A stretch of DNA of 64,000 nt from positions 9,238,001 to 9,302,000 of the forward strand of contig CM082583.2 of assembly GCA_040954595.2 (NCBI GenBank), given 5' to 3'. This DNA is from Balanoglossus misakiensis (taxonomy: Eukaryota > Hemichordata). Positions within the stretch are counted from its first letter, which is position 1; each line of letters opens with the position of its first letter. Made by a program: the position numbers and the translations under genes. Shown here in pieces: positions 13,001 through 31,299 of the stretch. The notes below the pieces were generated by a model. That model ran no database searches and was not told the origin of the DNA. It saw only the letters and a list, made by a program, of their open reading frames with translations.

Positions 13001-16000
13001 AAAATATCAGATTAAAATTACGAATCTGATCATAAATTGTACAATCGCTTTAAAATATGACCACCATAAGGAATAACAGCCTCCCGAAATATGCATTACA
13101 GCTATAAAACTTTTCATCATAAAAGTCGTGGCGCAAATGTGCAGAACCACTGAGGCTATATATCTGTAAAAGCTCGCAGAAACATTATTCATCGATTCGT
13201 ATGCTTGCATCCGAAGGCGCGATAAGCAAAAAGTTGATAGACAAACAAATGTATTAGGGGAAAACAAGATACATGGTTTTCTTGGCTCGAAGTATGAATG
13301 GAAACGGACAAAACAAGGTAACCCGAATGGTCGTCAATGACTCTCAGCCTCATGTCGGTGGCAATCAACGCCACCTGCCAAGTCGTTAGATAGACCGACA
13401 GCTGAACTGTGATTGGCCTTCGGATATTTTCACCCGGTGTTTTTATGGCCTCGTGAAATAATGAAAACACAAAGACGCAATTAACATATATAGATGGTGG
13501 CATTGGGAGAAATTTCATAGAGTTTTATCATACTGGTTTATGTATATGGCGTTGAGTATTATGACGTTGGTACCAGGAAATAAAACCAGGGACGAATAAT
13601 TTTTTTGGTTTCATTGGGTTTTCTAGGTTATAATGTTGTTTACCCGGATCTCAGCAGGTGCTAGATATTGGTTTAGCCGATTTATCAGAAAATTCTGAAT
13701 AGTTACAAGTTGCGGCATTAGACGGGCAATACAAATGAAAATTGTTTAGAAAAAACACGCCGTCTCATTTGTACAGCGCCTGCATTGGTCGTTGGTACGT
13801 AATTTATGATTCAAATTATAGCACATTTGTATTCAACCTGTTTTAATGTTTATATAATTACATTGCGTAACATACGTTTCACTTACAAATATATTCTCGT
13901 CAGCCAGACCTACATACATACACATACAAGTCATACTAAAACAAATTTGTTTCGTTTTAATTACCATTGTAATTTACTCTGACAACGTTATTTGTAATTT
14001 TAATTAAACAGGCGGGGGTCGCAAAACGAATGATTCAATTTTAAATAAACGCCATGTCATATCATGAGAGGGGGGGAGAGAGAGAGTTTCAATAAAATTG
14101 ACTTTCAACAAATACAAACCCGTTTATTTAACATGACCGGGAAATCTGTCATATCATAAACATAACGGTCTTTTTTGAAAACAGTGAGACAACAGATTGC
14201 AAGAAAAAATAATCCTAAATAAAAGATCAACCTAAACAACTTGAACCAAATTCTAGATTGGTTCGATTTCATCTACTATATCGAATTTAGTGTCACAAAA
14301 GGAGGAAAAGGAAGTACTATACAACGGAAATCACTTGTAACCGCGAAGGATTAATCAATAAGTCCATCACATCATTGAACAGATTTGCCGGAGTAATTTT
14401 CAACGGGCGTTTATTTTGAAATGGAATCTGCTAAACCGAATCGGAAGAAGCTAAATTTATTTTAACTCTCGTCACCACATCGTGCTATTTTTCTAACCAG
14501 ACAAGCGGGTCGTACTGAAAGGTAGGATAGATCAACCGCGACTCAACAATTCGGAGCACTTCCATTGTTGTTGTGGAAGTTGGAAAATGTCGCGCCAAAT
14601 TCACAGACGACAGGTGGTGACCGACTTTTTTGCCGCTCTCCATTACCGCCTAGCGTGGGCAGACACGCACATTTCATGCATTTTGTTTTCTGAAAGACCG
14701 AACACAACAACGCAAAACCCTGAAGTCTGTGCGCCAGGAACGCAAAGGCCAAACGAACATTGCAACAGCCGAGGCCTGGTCCTTGCGTGTACCCGCTACG
14801 ACTTTTCTAGCGCTTTTCGTGCAAACGGATGGAAGTAATTCTGACAAGAGAAAGGAGACGATAAATCTTACCTTAACAGGCAAAAAGTTCTAATTCCCTT
14901 ATTCCACGCTGGTACTGGTAGCGGTACGGCACTACACTGATAGCTGTGAATCTACCTGTTATTGGCGCGGCATGTATTACAACTAACACGAACAACCTTC
15001 CAACCCAGATGTAGGTGGTCGTTAGTATTCATGGTGGTAGGACACATGACGTTATCAATTTACATATACATTGCATAATTTTCCCACTTAAATAAAATGC
15101 CTATCATTTCGTTTTTTAATTTCGCTAAATTTAGTGATTTTTATTGTCTCAGGATCCGAATCTGTCCCCACAACTCAGAAATCATGATGACATTTTATTT
15201 CCATCTATTTCAAGCACACCTCTCCTCCCCCCCTCTCCACTCTCTCTCTTCCACTTTCTATCCCCCGCACACTCTCTCCCATTCTCTCTTTCCCTCCGCC
15301 CCCCCCTCTCTCTCCCTCTCTCCATCTCTCTCTTCTTCCTCTCTCCCCATTCTCTGCCTGTCCCTGTCTGTCCGTTTGTCTATGTCTGCTAACTGTCTCT
15401 GTGGCAGTGCCGGACCCTCTCTCCTATCACGTTTTAAGCATCTTCTATGCGCCATCGACAGCAAAGTTTATTTGTTAGTGAAATTAAACCAATTAACATA
15501 CTGTCGCTGATCACTTGCGGCGACCGGCTAATTAAGCACCCATTGTTCGCTTGATGAATACACCGTCATGGCATTTTTCCAAAGTCAAAAATACGGGTAG
15601 ATAGAACGCCACGATGTTTTCATTACTACTTTGCTTTTGACTCTGATAAATGCTGTTCGTGCGCCATGAGAATATCAAATATGTCTATTTACATTGAATT
15701 ACTTTCAAATGGCTAGAAACTCATTCTATTTTTGTCAAATTGACCCAGCATTTTGTTCATTTATCGGATAAAGTTACATCCTTATTATTTATATTTCAAA
15801 AACAAAAAATAAACGGTGACGCCTTATTTGAATACAGTTGTGATAGAATCAATTACATGACCTGATATCGCCAATGCCAACAGCCCTACAACGTGTCTGC
15901 ATTTTGTCGATATTAGTCTTCACACGACACGGGGAAAATAATTAGCCGTCATGCGCATGTCAAGACAAGAAACCTGTCCCATAATCAAAGTGACACTTTC

Positions 16001-17629
16001 CAAATGAAACATCAATTATGGCAAATGTTTTCCTTTGATGTTACCAGCAAGGATGATAGATAACGCCGTAGGGGGTTTGCAGATCCAGGCGTCGTGGCGA
16101 TTGACTTTTTGTCGTTCGGTTCACTTTTAATGGCCCTGTCACTCCAAAATGTCTGTCGCTGTCCAATGTCATTCCATTTAACATCACGTTGTTGCAAATA
16201 AGCAAAGATAAAAAGGTAAGTAACGTCAACTGTATATAGGCCTATACGTGATATAGGCGTTTGACTTCTGTCGGTAAAGACGAGATCTGATAGCGAATCC
16301 TAATTTGATGTGAGAATTCATTCACCCCATCTGCTATCATTACATAAAGTGACATTTTCCGCAATGGAAAAATGTCCGACTATAGCAAAATAGGCATTGC
16401 ATTCTGATCTACAGCTCGGGGCCGGCGGTTATAATGAAACAAAGTTATCGATGCTACCGTAGTTACGCATGACATCAAACACAGTAATCGTCCAGATATC
16501 AAAATTCATTATGGCTTCCAGTATGAGGGCGCTCCAATACACATCAGGGCCCTTTCCTAAACACTTTATGTTCATGTCATTGCATGTTCGAGTTGAACAA
16601 ACATTCCTCAAATGAGACTACGGTCGAAATTCGAGTAAAATGGTTTACAGAGCCCTCAACGGGGTCGCGTCCTTCAATTGATCAGTGGACAGGTGTTCAC
16701 TCGCAAGTAGAGACAAAAATGCACAGTAAAAAGAGGAAAAACAATTACCATAACCATGTGCAACATTTCCCATTGGTCAGCTTTAATTGCATTTCGACGA
16801 TTATTATTCTATCTTTGACATAATTGCGGCCACGCGTGTTAGAGGAATTGTAGCAAAGTCCCACCGGGCGAACGCCTAAAATTAATTGCCTATTTTGGCG
16901 AATCTGAGGCAACGGTCATGCGCACTCACGCAGCTGTTGCACTTTGCAATTGTTTTCCACTTCTATGGCATGCGGGATGGCACTGGGCAATTAATGACAT
17001 TATATGCCTTACTCTTACCTGCCGCTCATCACCGACGCTTCTCAACTTTCTTATCAGATGTAATAGATAGAAGTCAATTTAATCAGAAACGAGACCATAG
17101 AATTAGGCCATGGTCGCCCTCGGCCCAGGTGTAATGATTCCCGTTAATTGATGCGGCAGGTTGGTGTTGGTACCCGAGTGTGCGTGTTTGCGTCACTGTA
17201 CATCCTCGACAGACGATGTAAATTGAATTCAATTAGGAATTGTCACTTTCGTTCTCAGGTTTGCTCGCTGAAATTAATGGTGTGTTATTATATGAAATGC
17301 AATCAAATAATTAATTTGAAATGGTGAACCGATGAAGTATTAGGCAAGGGACTTGGAACAGTCGGCTTAAATTTCATTCAGGAATGGTTTTGCAAACAAT
17401 GTGACCCTCGCTAATAAAAATGATAGGCTGATCACGTTTCTTCTTTCTGAAATAAACGTTTTCCTGTCCCTTTACCGTTTGAATTCTGCAATGCACATTT
17501 TCCAACATAAACTTAATTAGAGTTGTTGATTTTATTTGACGTATTTAGCATTGCCGCCACCATCATCATCTTCGTGACCCCCGCGCCATCATCGTCACTA
17601 CCACTGTCACACCATCACCATTTTCACAG

Positions 17630-17630
<1 letters not shown>
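13001..17630. other. Non-coding AT-rich stretch with CT-rich low complexity
   Basis: No gene is seen. A purine-rich (GA)n patch occurs around 14066-14087, and a long pyrimidine-rich CT/CCCT tract spans about 15222-15352. The rest is AT-rich unique sequence with many TAATTA-type cores, which I do not interpret further. Confidence 0.5.
15222..15352. repeat. CT-rich low-complexity tract
   Basis: This is a roughly 130-base plus-strand pyrimidine-rich tract of imperfect CT, CCT and CCCT units. It creates spurious Ser/Leu/Pro-rich and Arg/Glu-rich frames on the two strands. Confidence 0.9.
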
Positions 17631-17720
<90 letters not shown>

Positions 17721-17741
17721 CTACCACCACCACCACCACCA
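17631..17741. repeat. (CAT)n microsatellite followed by (CCA)n
   Basis: About 29 uninterrupted CAT trinucleotides run to 17718 and are followed by CCA repeats to 17741. The repeat would read as poly-His or poly-Asp, but no gene model surrounds it. Confidence 0.98.
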
Positions 17742-18802
17742 GGAGGAAGAAATTGGAAGGAGGAAACCAACTCATAGAAACCACACTCATCTATTTCTCC
17801 AGCAAATCATTCACTGCCTTGCTACATTCAGAGATTTGCATTTAATGTAGAAATTGTATTGTTCATAAAACATAAGCGTCGTAAATTTCCCAATGGGCTT
17901 AATGTTCCATAAACCTCAAACTCTGCCGGAAATTACATACATTTAAGTTCTTTTTTACGGGACACCACATAATAGCATTTTATCGACTACAGAGGATATC
18001 CTTTACGACCATCTACAAAGGAGAAATTATTAACTGCGATTATCAAGTGTAAACATTGTTTTCCGTTTGGTCGTAAATAATGAGGGCTTTCACCGCGGAT
18101 GATAGAAAAGAGAGTTAGTTGTTACGTTGACTCTCAGCTACCTAAGTGGATGGGTAAAAGGAAGGACCGTTGAGGGAATATCTGACTGACAAGATTGATG
18201 GGGAACCGGATAGTCTGTCTGTCTGTCTGTCATGTCTTTCTGGTGGAGTGTGTTAGTTATTTGAAACCGACATATACGTGGACAGCGAGAGTATATGGGT
18301 TTGTAGACATTCCTTGTCGATCCATTCCCTACAATTAGATGGTGTATCTGACCGAGTTATCCTTCTAGCCTTTGTGATCACTTGGTGATCAGTTGAAATG
18401 ACCTACTTTCCAACCAAGGGCCGAGACCACCTTCTCTGACTGAACAAACATGACGATTACACCTTCTGACAACACCTCTGAATAATTTACGACTCAACTT
18501 TTGCTTTCAGCTACAGAGATCATATCAGTGTCAAGGTCAGATAAATTGACATTCGTGTGGTCAACTGCAGGTAATTGTATTTTGGTTAATTACGCAGTGC
18601 GTAAACCCTACAGTCTTGGCCTCCGTTGACCCCTGAAGGAATACGACGGCTCTAAATGAAAATTATTAATCATCTCTGACAGCAGGCGACAATTATCGTA
18701 TAAGTATTAAACTAAGTCACATCCCATTTCTAATCGTATTAAAAGACAATAATGCATAATAGGACACATAAATCATTTAAATGTTGGGTGAAAGCAGTTT
18801 GC
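17742..18802. other. Non-coding spacer between two complementary trinucleotide tracts
   Basis: This is AT-rich unique DNA of about 1.06 kb with a short (GTCT)n run at 18213-18230. I see no coding exon. Confidence 0.5.
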
Positions 18803-22925
<4,123 letters not shown>

Positions 22926-22993
22926 CAGTCGTAGGTTGGATGAAAGGTTACGACAACAGCATTTGTTGTTGTCTTTCATCCGACTCACGACTG
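22926..22993 (+). ncRNA. Candidate miRNA-like hairpin
   Basis: The sequence folds back on itself. Bases 22926-22956 pair with 22963-22993 around a 6-base loop. By hand count there are 24 Watson-Crick pairs, 5 G-U wobbles and 2 mismatches over 31 positions. The central block GGATGAAAG pairs with CTTTCATCC without a break. Stem length and overall size suit an animal pre-miRNA with a lower stem, though the loop is small. I do not recognise either arm as a known miRNA seed. The minus-strand transcript would also fold, with fewer tolerated wobbles. Expression is unknown. Confidence 0.35.
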
Positions 22994-25900
22994 TTTCGAA
23001 CAAATCAATCGAACGCATGCGGGTCATGGCTGATCTGACCAACACGTAGAGCGTGAGGGAAATACGTGTGCGTGTCTTTAAGATAGCACCAAATTAACAT
23101 ATCTCCCCGGTCAAAATTTACGATTCTCTTTTTTACGGATTTTGTCGTCTGCCCTTATTTGACCATCGCGGCAAAGTCAACCGACTACTCAAGCTAGTCG
23201 ATTACTTTTGAGTAAACCAGTCAGACTTCGTTATCAGACGACACGTATACAGATATGCTCTGGGATACTCTTTTCCCACAAGTGCACTTCATTTACGAGC
23301 TGCGCGCACGCACGGTGATACTTTGAACAGTAAAACCATAACATGTTTGTCCGACGGATATATTGTCCTCCCACGTGTTTTCACCATAAAATTCGAAATC
23401 TGATGCTTCTCGGTTTAGATTATCATCTTATTACTTATTTATGTTAAATGTCATGAGAAGTGAGAATGGATGAAATCTGAATTTGATTAGACCTACCACC
23501 ATTTTGTACATTGTAGTAGTTACACTTTGAGACTGCTTTGACTTGCTATCAACAGTTGTCACATGGGACCAAACCCGCAGGCGCAGACGGGGACGACATC
23601 CACCCTTTAAGTTGATATTTTGTTGTGGCTATGGAGGCTTAGATCTTAGATAAGGCAAACACGGCCATTTATAAATGAAAGAACGGTGCCTTGGTCTGAA
23701 ACAGAGCCCTCGCCATGCCGACGCGATCTAATTTCCTTCACAGCTAACGTCAGTCATATTGCTCAACTGACATAAATATTAATTGAATTACTTAATTGAC
23801 ACATGCTGAATTCTCCTATACGCTTCATGTACTGTACATACAGGAATAAATCATTCCATCATATATAGTTAATATTATCTATGAAACGATCGTCTAGCCG
23901 CTAGCAGAAGACTGGCGGTTTACGTCTGGCAAAGCTTCTGCAAACGTCCCTGTCTGTTTGCTGCTCGCCATGGCTGGCTGACAATCGTGGCCAAAATTAG
24001 AAGCAAAACACTGTTATCATAGAATTGTGTTTCTGTTTCCTGTGCGACTTTCAGCAAAGCTTCCAGAACGAAAAACCCGTCAAGGATGACTGAGGACGAG
24101 AGAGAAGTAACGCATGCGCACGTTAGTTAATGAACGGTCTGTAGAAGTTGCTCCCTTCCGAGTCACTAGCCATACCCCTCTTCTGCAACCATATAAAACA
24201 CCCTAAGGGTCTAGTCTTGCAAGGCTGACACCCCGTACAATGACTCGACGTGTTCTTGATTGAAGGGCGCCGTCTGTCCACAAAAGTCATTTTCAACACC
24301 ATAATACGTTCGTCACCTTTTTATTGTCCCACTGTCACGGTCTACGTCATCAAAAGCAGTCAACGCCGTGTCCCCGCTTAATTAATACTTAACGATAACA
24401 GCATTTCTTTTAATGAAAAAAGGAACCCACGGGTCTGATTCACCAGCTACTATACCTTGCAACTGTCCAATTTACAAATCGAACTTCCAGGTATAGATGA
24501 TGATTATGGCCAATGTTTACCCTATTCTGACGGACCATAGCGCGGCAAACAAGCCGTGCGGCCGAAGCATTAAAAACCTATCAACAAAATAAACTGTTCG
24601 CTAATTGCTTTTAGTTAAAATTCCATTTCGATTAATTCCCTCTCGGAAACGGGAATAAAGTCGAGGGTAAAGTAATTATGCTGCGATTGAGATACAAGCG
24701 GGAAGGGCGGTGTTTTTTAGTTTACTTTCGGAATTCAAGTCAGACTTTTCTTCTTGAGAGTCGGAAAGATTATACTGTCGTTAGGCAGAGCTCAGAAATC
24801 GACATCCTTGATCTCATCGGCGTTTCTTCGCCACGTGGGCCTACTACACTCGTAAAAACGTGCACCAGCTGCAAATGGTACACTGCCTATGCTAGTTCAG
24901 TAGTTGGGCAGTAGTGGAATACATTGCGTCACGGCGAGTTCGATTCGTTCGCTTTGAAAAAACTCACTCATCGATACTCCCGCCATTGCGTGCAAGCGTT
25001 ACTGACGGCTGAACCGACGGAGGCAAAGCGCGCGAAACTTGGCGCCAAATCCTTGATGTGTCGTCTGCGTTTTTAATTGTTTGCTCTTTCGGCTGCTGTC
25101 ATGCAGACTGTTTTAATTTCGAACAAGAACAAAAAAGATGACCCAGAATTGATCCAGAACGCTGCCAGCCATACGCATTATGAGTTTTACGATGGGCAAT
25201 TAGCGTGTGATCACGAAGTCTACATTCATGTATCCTGGGACTTCCGATACATCAACCAACGTGAAATAATTGGGCGAAATTAACCCCTAAAATTGGTGAC
25301 GGGATAACAAGAGTACCGATTCACCGCCGGACGACGGAAACAGTGGTCTATTAAACCAGTGAAGCAGCATGTTGTGTGTACGTTGTTGTGCCTGTCCCAG
25401 GCGATGACCCACTCAAAGAAAATGCAATAATGGCAACAAAATAACAGTATTTTTAAATCAGACTATAGTGAGAGGAAATGCCTACCTTATTTCAATCATC
25501 TTGAGCTTGGCAGTTGTTCAGAAACGTCCGACAGGTGAGACCGACAGGTGTGACCAAAAAGGAGCCCAGGTTCCTCTCTCTGTGTGTGTCTCGGACTCTT
25601 ACAAGTGCAGAGCGCACGCCGCGGTCATGACTGTTCAAACAGAAGCGATATTAAAATTGTCAATCGCGGGACAGTTGTGTGATAGTACACCCCCGTCCGT
25701 CAAAGGGAGTGACGAAAGTACGAATGACACTCGGCTGTCAAATGAGCGTCTGCGCGCAGCCGCCCAATTTGCATAATGCGCATCTGACATTTACAATGAT
25801 GCCGTCAGGAGTTGCGGGTTCGTTGCTAAGGAACAGCAGATAAATATAGACAGCACGAATTGTATTTTTCTCTCCCTTTGTTTTTTTAATCATAAGTTTT

Positions 25901-28900
25901 AAAATAGAGCGTTTTCCGGAAATTTCACAGATATCAATTACGGAGGTCATATTGCGGAGATCGGTGTCAGACTACATGAACTGAAATTGGCCACGAGCAA
26001 AACGAGCGCGCTGCAGTGAAACACAATCAGAATCAGTGCGCGTGAGTAATCGTCACACATTCTCTGGCAAAACTCGTTTTCTTTCCTAAACATCTTTTTC
26101 ACAATTTCAAACAAACGATTAGAAATATTGATTAGAGAGTTGGTAGCAGAAAATGCTTTCTCCCGATCGCCGAGTCGTCATCGATTATCGGTTTATTGAC
26201 GAGAAGGCCGAGAACACGTATGACGAAATTTTCTGGCTAGCTGATTGACGTAAGTTGGTCGACAGTGACAGATTTTCAGGAAAATGACAGTTCACCAAAC
26301 CTCTCAATTCTTTGATTTATTGAAGCATGAGAGGAGTCTTTTTGTCTTGCTGCAGTTTACCATCTTTTGGCGGCCAGAGATTGGCGGCCATTTTGAAATT
26401 CAAATTTGAGACAATCTCCACAAACTTTTAACAGGTGCAATGACTTACCGTGTGATGGCATCCACGAAACGCGTTTCCTGCGACATTTCGTCTTCTGCAG
26501 TCGCCAAGGGACACAGTTTAAGCGCATAGGTATGTTCGAATAAATAACTACACAAATTATCAATTAATACGACCACCTGATCGTCTGCTGTTGGTTTTGT
26601 TCAGTTGCATAGTGATTCTCAGCCCACCGGCCATTTTCATGACCCCTGCGTGACCTTACATCCTCGTACTTCCGTCAGTAAGAATCCATCGGGTTGAGTA
26701 AAACCTCTACTAGTCTCAAAATGTTTAATTTGACAACCCCATGCCAGCGGAAGTACAAAATGTCACGAAAATGACCACATAAGTCACTTTAATCTCGAAA
26801 TGCTCTTTTTTTAAAAAACCAAAAACAACGGATGGTTTATTTTATCTTCAGCATGCTTCGACGCACATCATATACCCATGTTAGTCATTTTAGTTTCGTC
26901 GCTGAATAAATAATCATTTGTTTATAAGGAACAAGGGTTAAAACATCTGATTAAGCAATTGCTCTTGAATGATTCACAACATTACTAATTATGCACACTG
27001 AAATATAAGCTAGTGTTTACCATTTTTCTTGTCACAGCTTTTTACAAGAAACCACGGTGCAAAAATCAAGATCAATAATACTTAGTAAGAGCAAAACAGT
27101 GTCGGACCACTGTTTTTTCAGTCACCATGGTAACATCTCATGTGGTAACGAAATTTTACCGTATTTCAAAATTATGCTTGATTTCCTTTTCAGTGTTAAA
27201 AGCCAGGAACGGTGAATAAGATGTCCATTAGAACGCTCTGTAAATATTTATATACTTGTCCCTTCTTTGCATTCGCATTTTGTTTCGCCCTTATGAATTT
27301 GGTAATTGGGTAATCCATTTAGAATGAGCCGTGCAAGCAGTCGCAAACCTAGAACTGCACTGTCTACACTGAGACACCTTTCCCACCGGACGAAAGCTAA
27401 TCGAAAAATTATGGCTTCACTCAATGATGAAGTTCCGTTAGCAGTCCCTTATCGTTATAACTAATTGATTCTGGGAAGAACAAAACAGCGGAAATTTAAA
27501 AACTTTTTGAAACAATCGACTTTTAGCACTTACTGGGAAATCCAGTCGGGTGTCCTGTAGATATTCCTGTAGTGATATAATTGGGAATTGAAATTGGGAG
27601 CCACCGTATGAGAGAGCCTGCCAAATTGTCTCGATTTTCAAATTCAAAATGGCCGCCGCTCTGTGTTAACACTATGGATGAAATTAATGGCAGCCATTTT
27701 TATGAAAACCAAAAGGTCATGCAGCTCTCCAAAAATATTGATTTCGCTCACAAAATATCAATCAAATAATATTTTATTTAAATTGGGCTCTTTGCTACCC
27801 ACGACCCTAAAACAATAATATTATCCAAAGGTAAAACACGTCAGAGAGATTCCGGTCCGTGGACGTACATCTGAGTGTTAGTCATGTCATGCATTGTGAG
27901 ACATTGCATTTCAACGACGCATATCGTGCGACATCTCCAGGCGCCATCAATCTATCCAATCATGAGTCACCTTAGCTGAAGGACGGTGCGTTTGCCGACT
28001 GACGATTAAAAATTATCTTCACACACAATTGTTAGCCGTGTCTGCAGTCACAGGCCTATTACACAACAGGAAACGTACTGTCCAATGACTCTTCAGTAAA
28101 TCACGTGAGAGTTACGTCCAATTTTTAAGTTATCATTGAACCGTTACAAAATATTATCAGACTGAAGACATGTTTGCAACTAATTAATGACATTTACGCC
28201 GATTAATTTTGGAACACTGACGAGGAATCGCAAATTTCTGCAGACAGTTCTAATTAATTATAAAGAATTTTATTTTCGTTATAATATCCCCCAGACGAGT
28301 TTTCTATTTGTAATCCAATAAGCGTGAATACTCTCCTAATTTAAGTTCTGAAATTCACTTTTGCGATCCTGTAATAGTTTTGATGATATGCTGTTTGAAT
28401 TGATCCCCCGGTAAATCGAGTAATGTTGATGTTTCAAATAGGACCCTTACCCGAAACTTGATCCCTCCCCCTTTAACCCACTTGGAGTGCCACTTTTAAT
28501 GTTCGAAAACACCTGTTTGATCATGTGATCGTCACCGCGTTATCCCTGAATAAAATGCTTTGTGTGTATGCGCTATGCTAAGGTGTAAACCATGGCGAAG
28601 AATGATCATTATAGAACGATCCACAGACATAGAAAATTTGTAGCCAGAGCTAGGTGTAGCTGCAGTGAACAGAAGATCCTTTTATTATCTTTTTTATCGA
28701 CACCGTTGTGGACCGAATAGATGATTACGCTACGCGCAGCAGAAATTGTAAAAGATTCAGTAGTTCTGCTCCCTCTCGTCTTTAAAATCTCAGCTTTTGT
28801 TTATAATTGCAAAACAAATGGGCTCTTAAAAGTACAGGTGATGGTTTTGTGTATTGGCCATAACCCGATATGAATAATAGGCTGACTTAAGTGCAAGGTC

Positions 28901-31100
28901 CATCATTATTTTCACCACAGTTGTATAATTCATAATCGTACATGTGCAGTAGCAGTTCTTTGAAACGCACAGAGTTGCCGTTTTCTTGGATTGATGGGTA
29001 AACCTAATGGAATCCATGCCCCCGCACGATATGAATCTTTCTCATCGGGTGCATGCACGGACCTTGCCGGTAGCACTTGGACGTCTTAATGATTGAGGCA
29101 GCGACCACGCGCCACCTTGCAATCCGTGATAAACGACATTCTGAAAACTAATCAATCACGTGACGCGTATCGGCGGAGCGCATCAGCGAAGCCGTTATCA
29201 TTTATCTATCAATGCAGCGCATGTAAATTCCTTCGGAAAGTACAGGCGCCATTGATAATCACAAAGATTGTCAAGCATTCGTGTTTCTTTGTAAAGTGCA
29301 TTAAATATTCAGAAAGCCTTTGAATATTTCAGTTATGTTGACATGGACACCACTGTCTCTGCGCACCTTGATAACGATGATATGCTCGTTATATGTCCAT
29401 TAGCTGTACAACTTCAACACCGTCTTCCGGTGTTGTTAGTTCTGTCTGTGAGCTGTATTTTCTTGTTCTACTCCTTATGTCGTGCCAAGCTATCCACAGC
29501 ACTGCCTGTCTGTCTACTTTAAACATTTACATGTATACATGTCAGGTTGTTTTATTGCTGACAGTGCGATGTACACAAATGAGACAGATGTTGTACACAC
29601 AACACATTAAAATAACACAGCTAATTATGGAGCTATCAGGTTGACATTTGTACTGAACGACGAACATCAAATTGTGGAATCTCTGCCAGTGTGGAGAGTA
29701 TCTCGGTCAACAAATGCACAAGTTAGGCTATTATTGGAACTTTTTTCATAAAAAAACAGCCTCTAACTGCATATCAGCACACATAGGTAATAACCTTACA
29801 GCCTCACTTTCCGTGCAAGAATGACGCCCGGTCTTGTATTGGAAAACAAATGACAGGTTACAGTTCGCCCTTGACACAAAATCTATTTTAACTTTTGGTT
29901 TGTAATGTCCAAATCGGGTAACCGTGTCAGTTTATAGCACAGATGCTGGTATGCACGCTGAAAATAATTGATTGATTTGGGTCACCTGTCGCAAACAATA
30001 CTTGGCATGAATTCCTATAATTTTGCAATTGCATGTTTGCTCTTGATTTGCTTTGCATACATTTGTATTGTGACTGGAACATTAGGCTATGGCAGCGTCA
30101 CAGTCATTCCAGAGTTCATTTTGAACTGGGTAATGCGTGAAAGGACATAGCTATGTGACAAAAAGTAGCGCAACTATTGAAATTAAATTTGCCTTTATCA
30201 ACTTTCTATGTCATTCATTCGCCAATTCACTTGATTGTCGTAATTTGAAGTGGGTACACATTTAAATTCAATTACAGTACTTTTAACCGCAGTCTACGGT
30301 TAATTGTTCGATTTACATTTGAACACACGAGCATCCATGGGGCGTCTTTCACAAGTCACCAGTCCTGCGAAGTGGAAGGAAAACGAAGACTTGGAATAAG
30401 TCTGGGGTCAAGCGCCGCCGCGCGCACGCAACCAGCCTGCAGGCTGGGAACTAGTTCCGTGACGTGTGGCCTCGATAGGCCTGATCACCTAATTTCACTT
30501 TTCTTGTCTCTCTGTTGATAATGAAAATCCTTATCGCGTGTTGATCTTGTGCTCCCGGGGGGCACAGACATCTAAATAATAATTCCAATTTCACAGAAGA
30601 TCACAAGAGTTCGTTGCCCGCTCAACAGGAGGAGTACGCAATGATGTAATTACATACATGTAGTATTCTGTTCTGAAAACGACGTAAAGCTACACAAATT
30701 AACCAAACCCCTTTAATAATGGCTGAGCAAATCCCTAACAAATTCCGTTCAGTTCCATGTTTCACCGTACGACGAGAATTTGCCATTAGAAAGAAAGGCG
30801 GCGCCGTGGCTTTTCAATCGATGGTGGCGCTGCACGTTCCCCGAACAATTCTTTTACATGTATCTCAGTGCGATTGTCGCAAAGTCAGATGTTAGACCTT
30901 CCAGGTTAAACTTTAAATTAAATGGACGTAAAACAATGCGAGGAAGCTGGCGGTCGACACATAAGCTACCTGGTGTTGCACACAACCAAAGTTATGGCAA
31001 ACTTTCAGGGTTCCGCCCTAACGCGTGCGCGTTCATCACCATGCGATGCGCGACCACATGCGATTGGTCCGAAGTACAAGTCACGTGATACGACAAAAGA
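22994..31100. other. Non-coding stretch, right part of the gene desert
   Basis: No coding exon is recognised on either strand. It holds a perfect X-box-like site GTCACCATGGTAAC at 27121-27134, an X-box-like GTTGCTAAGGAAC at 25822-25834, and a small hairpin at 29415-29435 with 8-bp arms CAACACCG/CGGTGTTG and a 5-base loop. The 24-28 kb part is AT-rich and otherwise featureless to my reading. Confidence 0.5.
27121..27134 (+). promoter_or_regulatory. RFX X-box-like palindrome in the gene desert
   Basis: GTCACCATGGTAAC matches the same pattern, about 4 kb upstream of the coiled-coil gene. Confidence 0.4.
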
Positions 31101-31222
31101 TTGTTCGAAAAGAGAACAGTGTTGCTAAGCGAACGCGCTTTTGTTTACAGAACAAAGCGAAGAGTTTAGGTGATTATCGCCGTGTTGAGTCGAATATAGT
31201 CGAAACATTCTGCATTTCAACC
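31081..31222 (+). promoter_or_regulatory. Putative promoter / 5' UTR of the coiled-coil gene
   Basis: The 140 bases before the start codon carry an E-box in TCACGTGA (31081-31088) and an X-box-like GTTGCTAAGCGAAC at 31121-31134. There is no TATA box. The call is from position and motif content only; the transcription start is unknown. Confidence 0.3.
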
Positions 31223-31299
31223 ATGGGTAACGGTAAATCGAGCAAAAGAGCACCATCCAAAGTAGGCAAGAAAGATCAAAAGGAGTTTGATACAATGGG
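31223..31299 (+). CDS. Coiled-coil gene, coding exon 1
   Basis: This exon encodes residues 1-25 and two bases of Gly26, covering the myristoylation signal and basic stretch. It ends at the donor GTAAGTG. Confidence 0.85.
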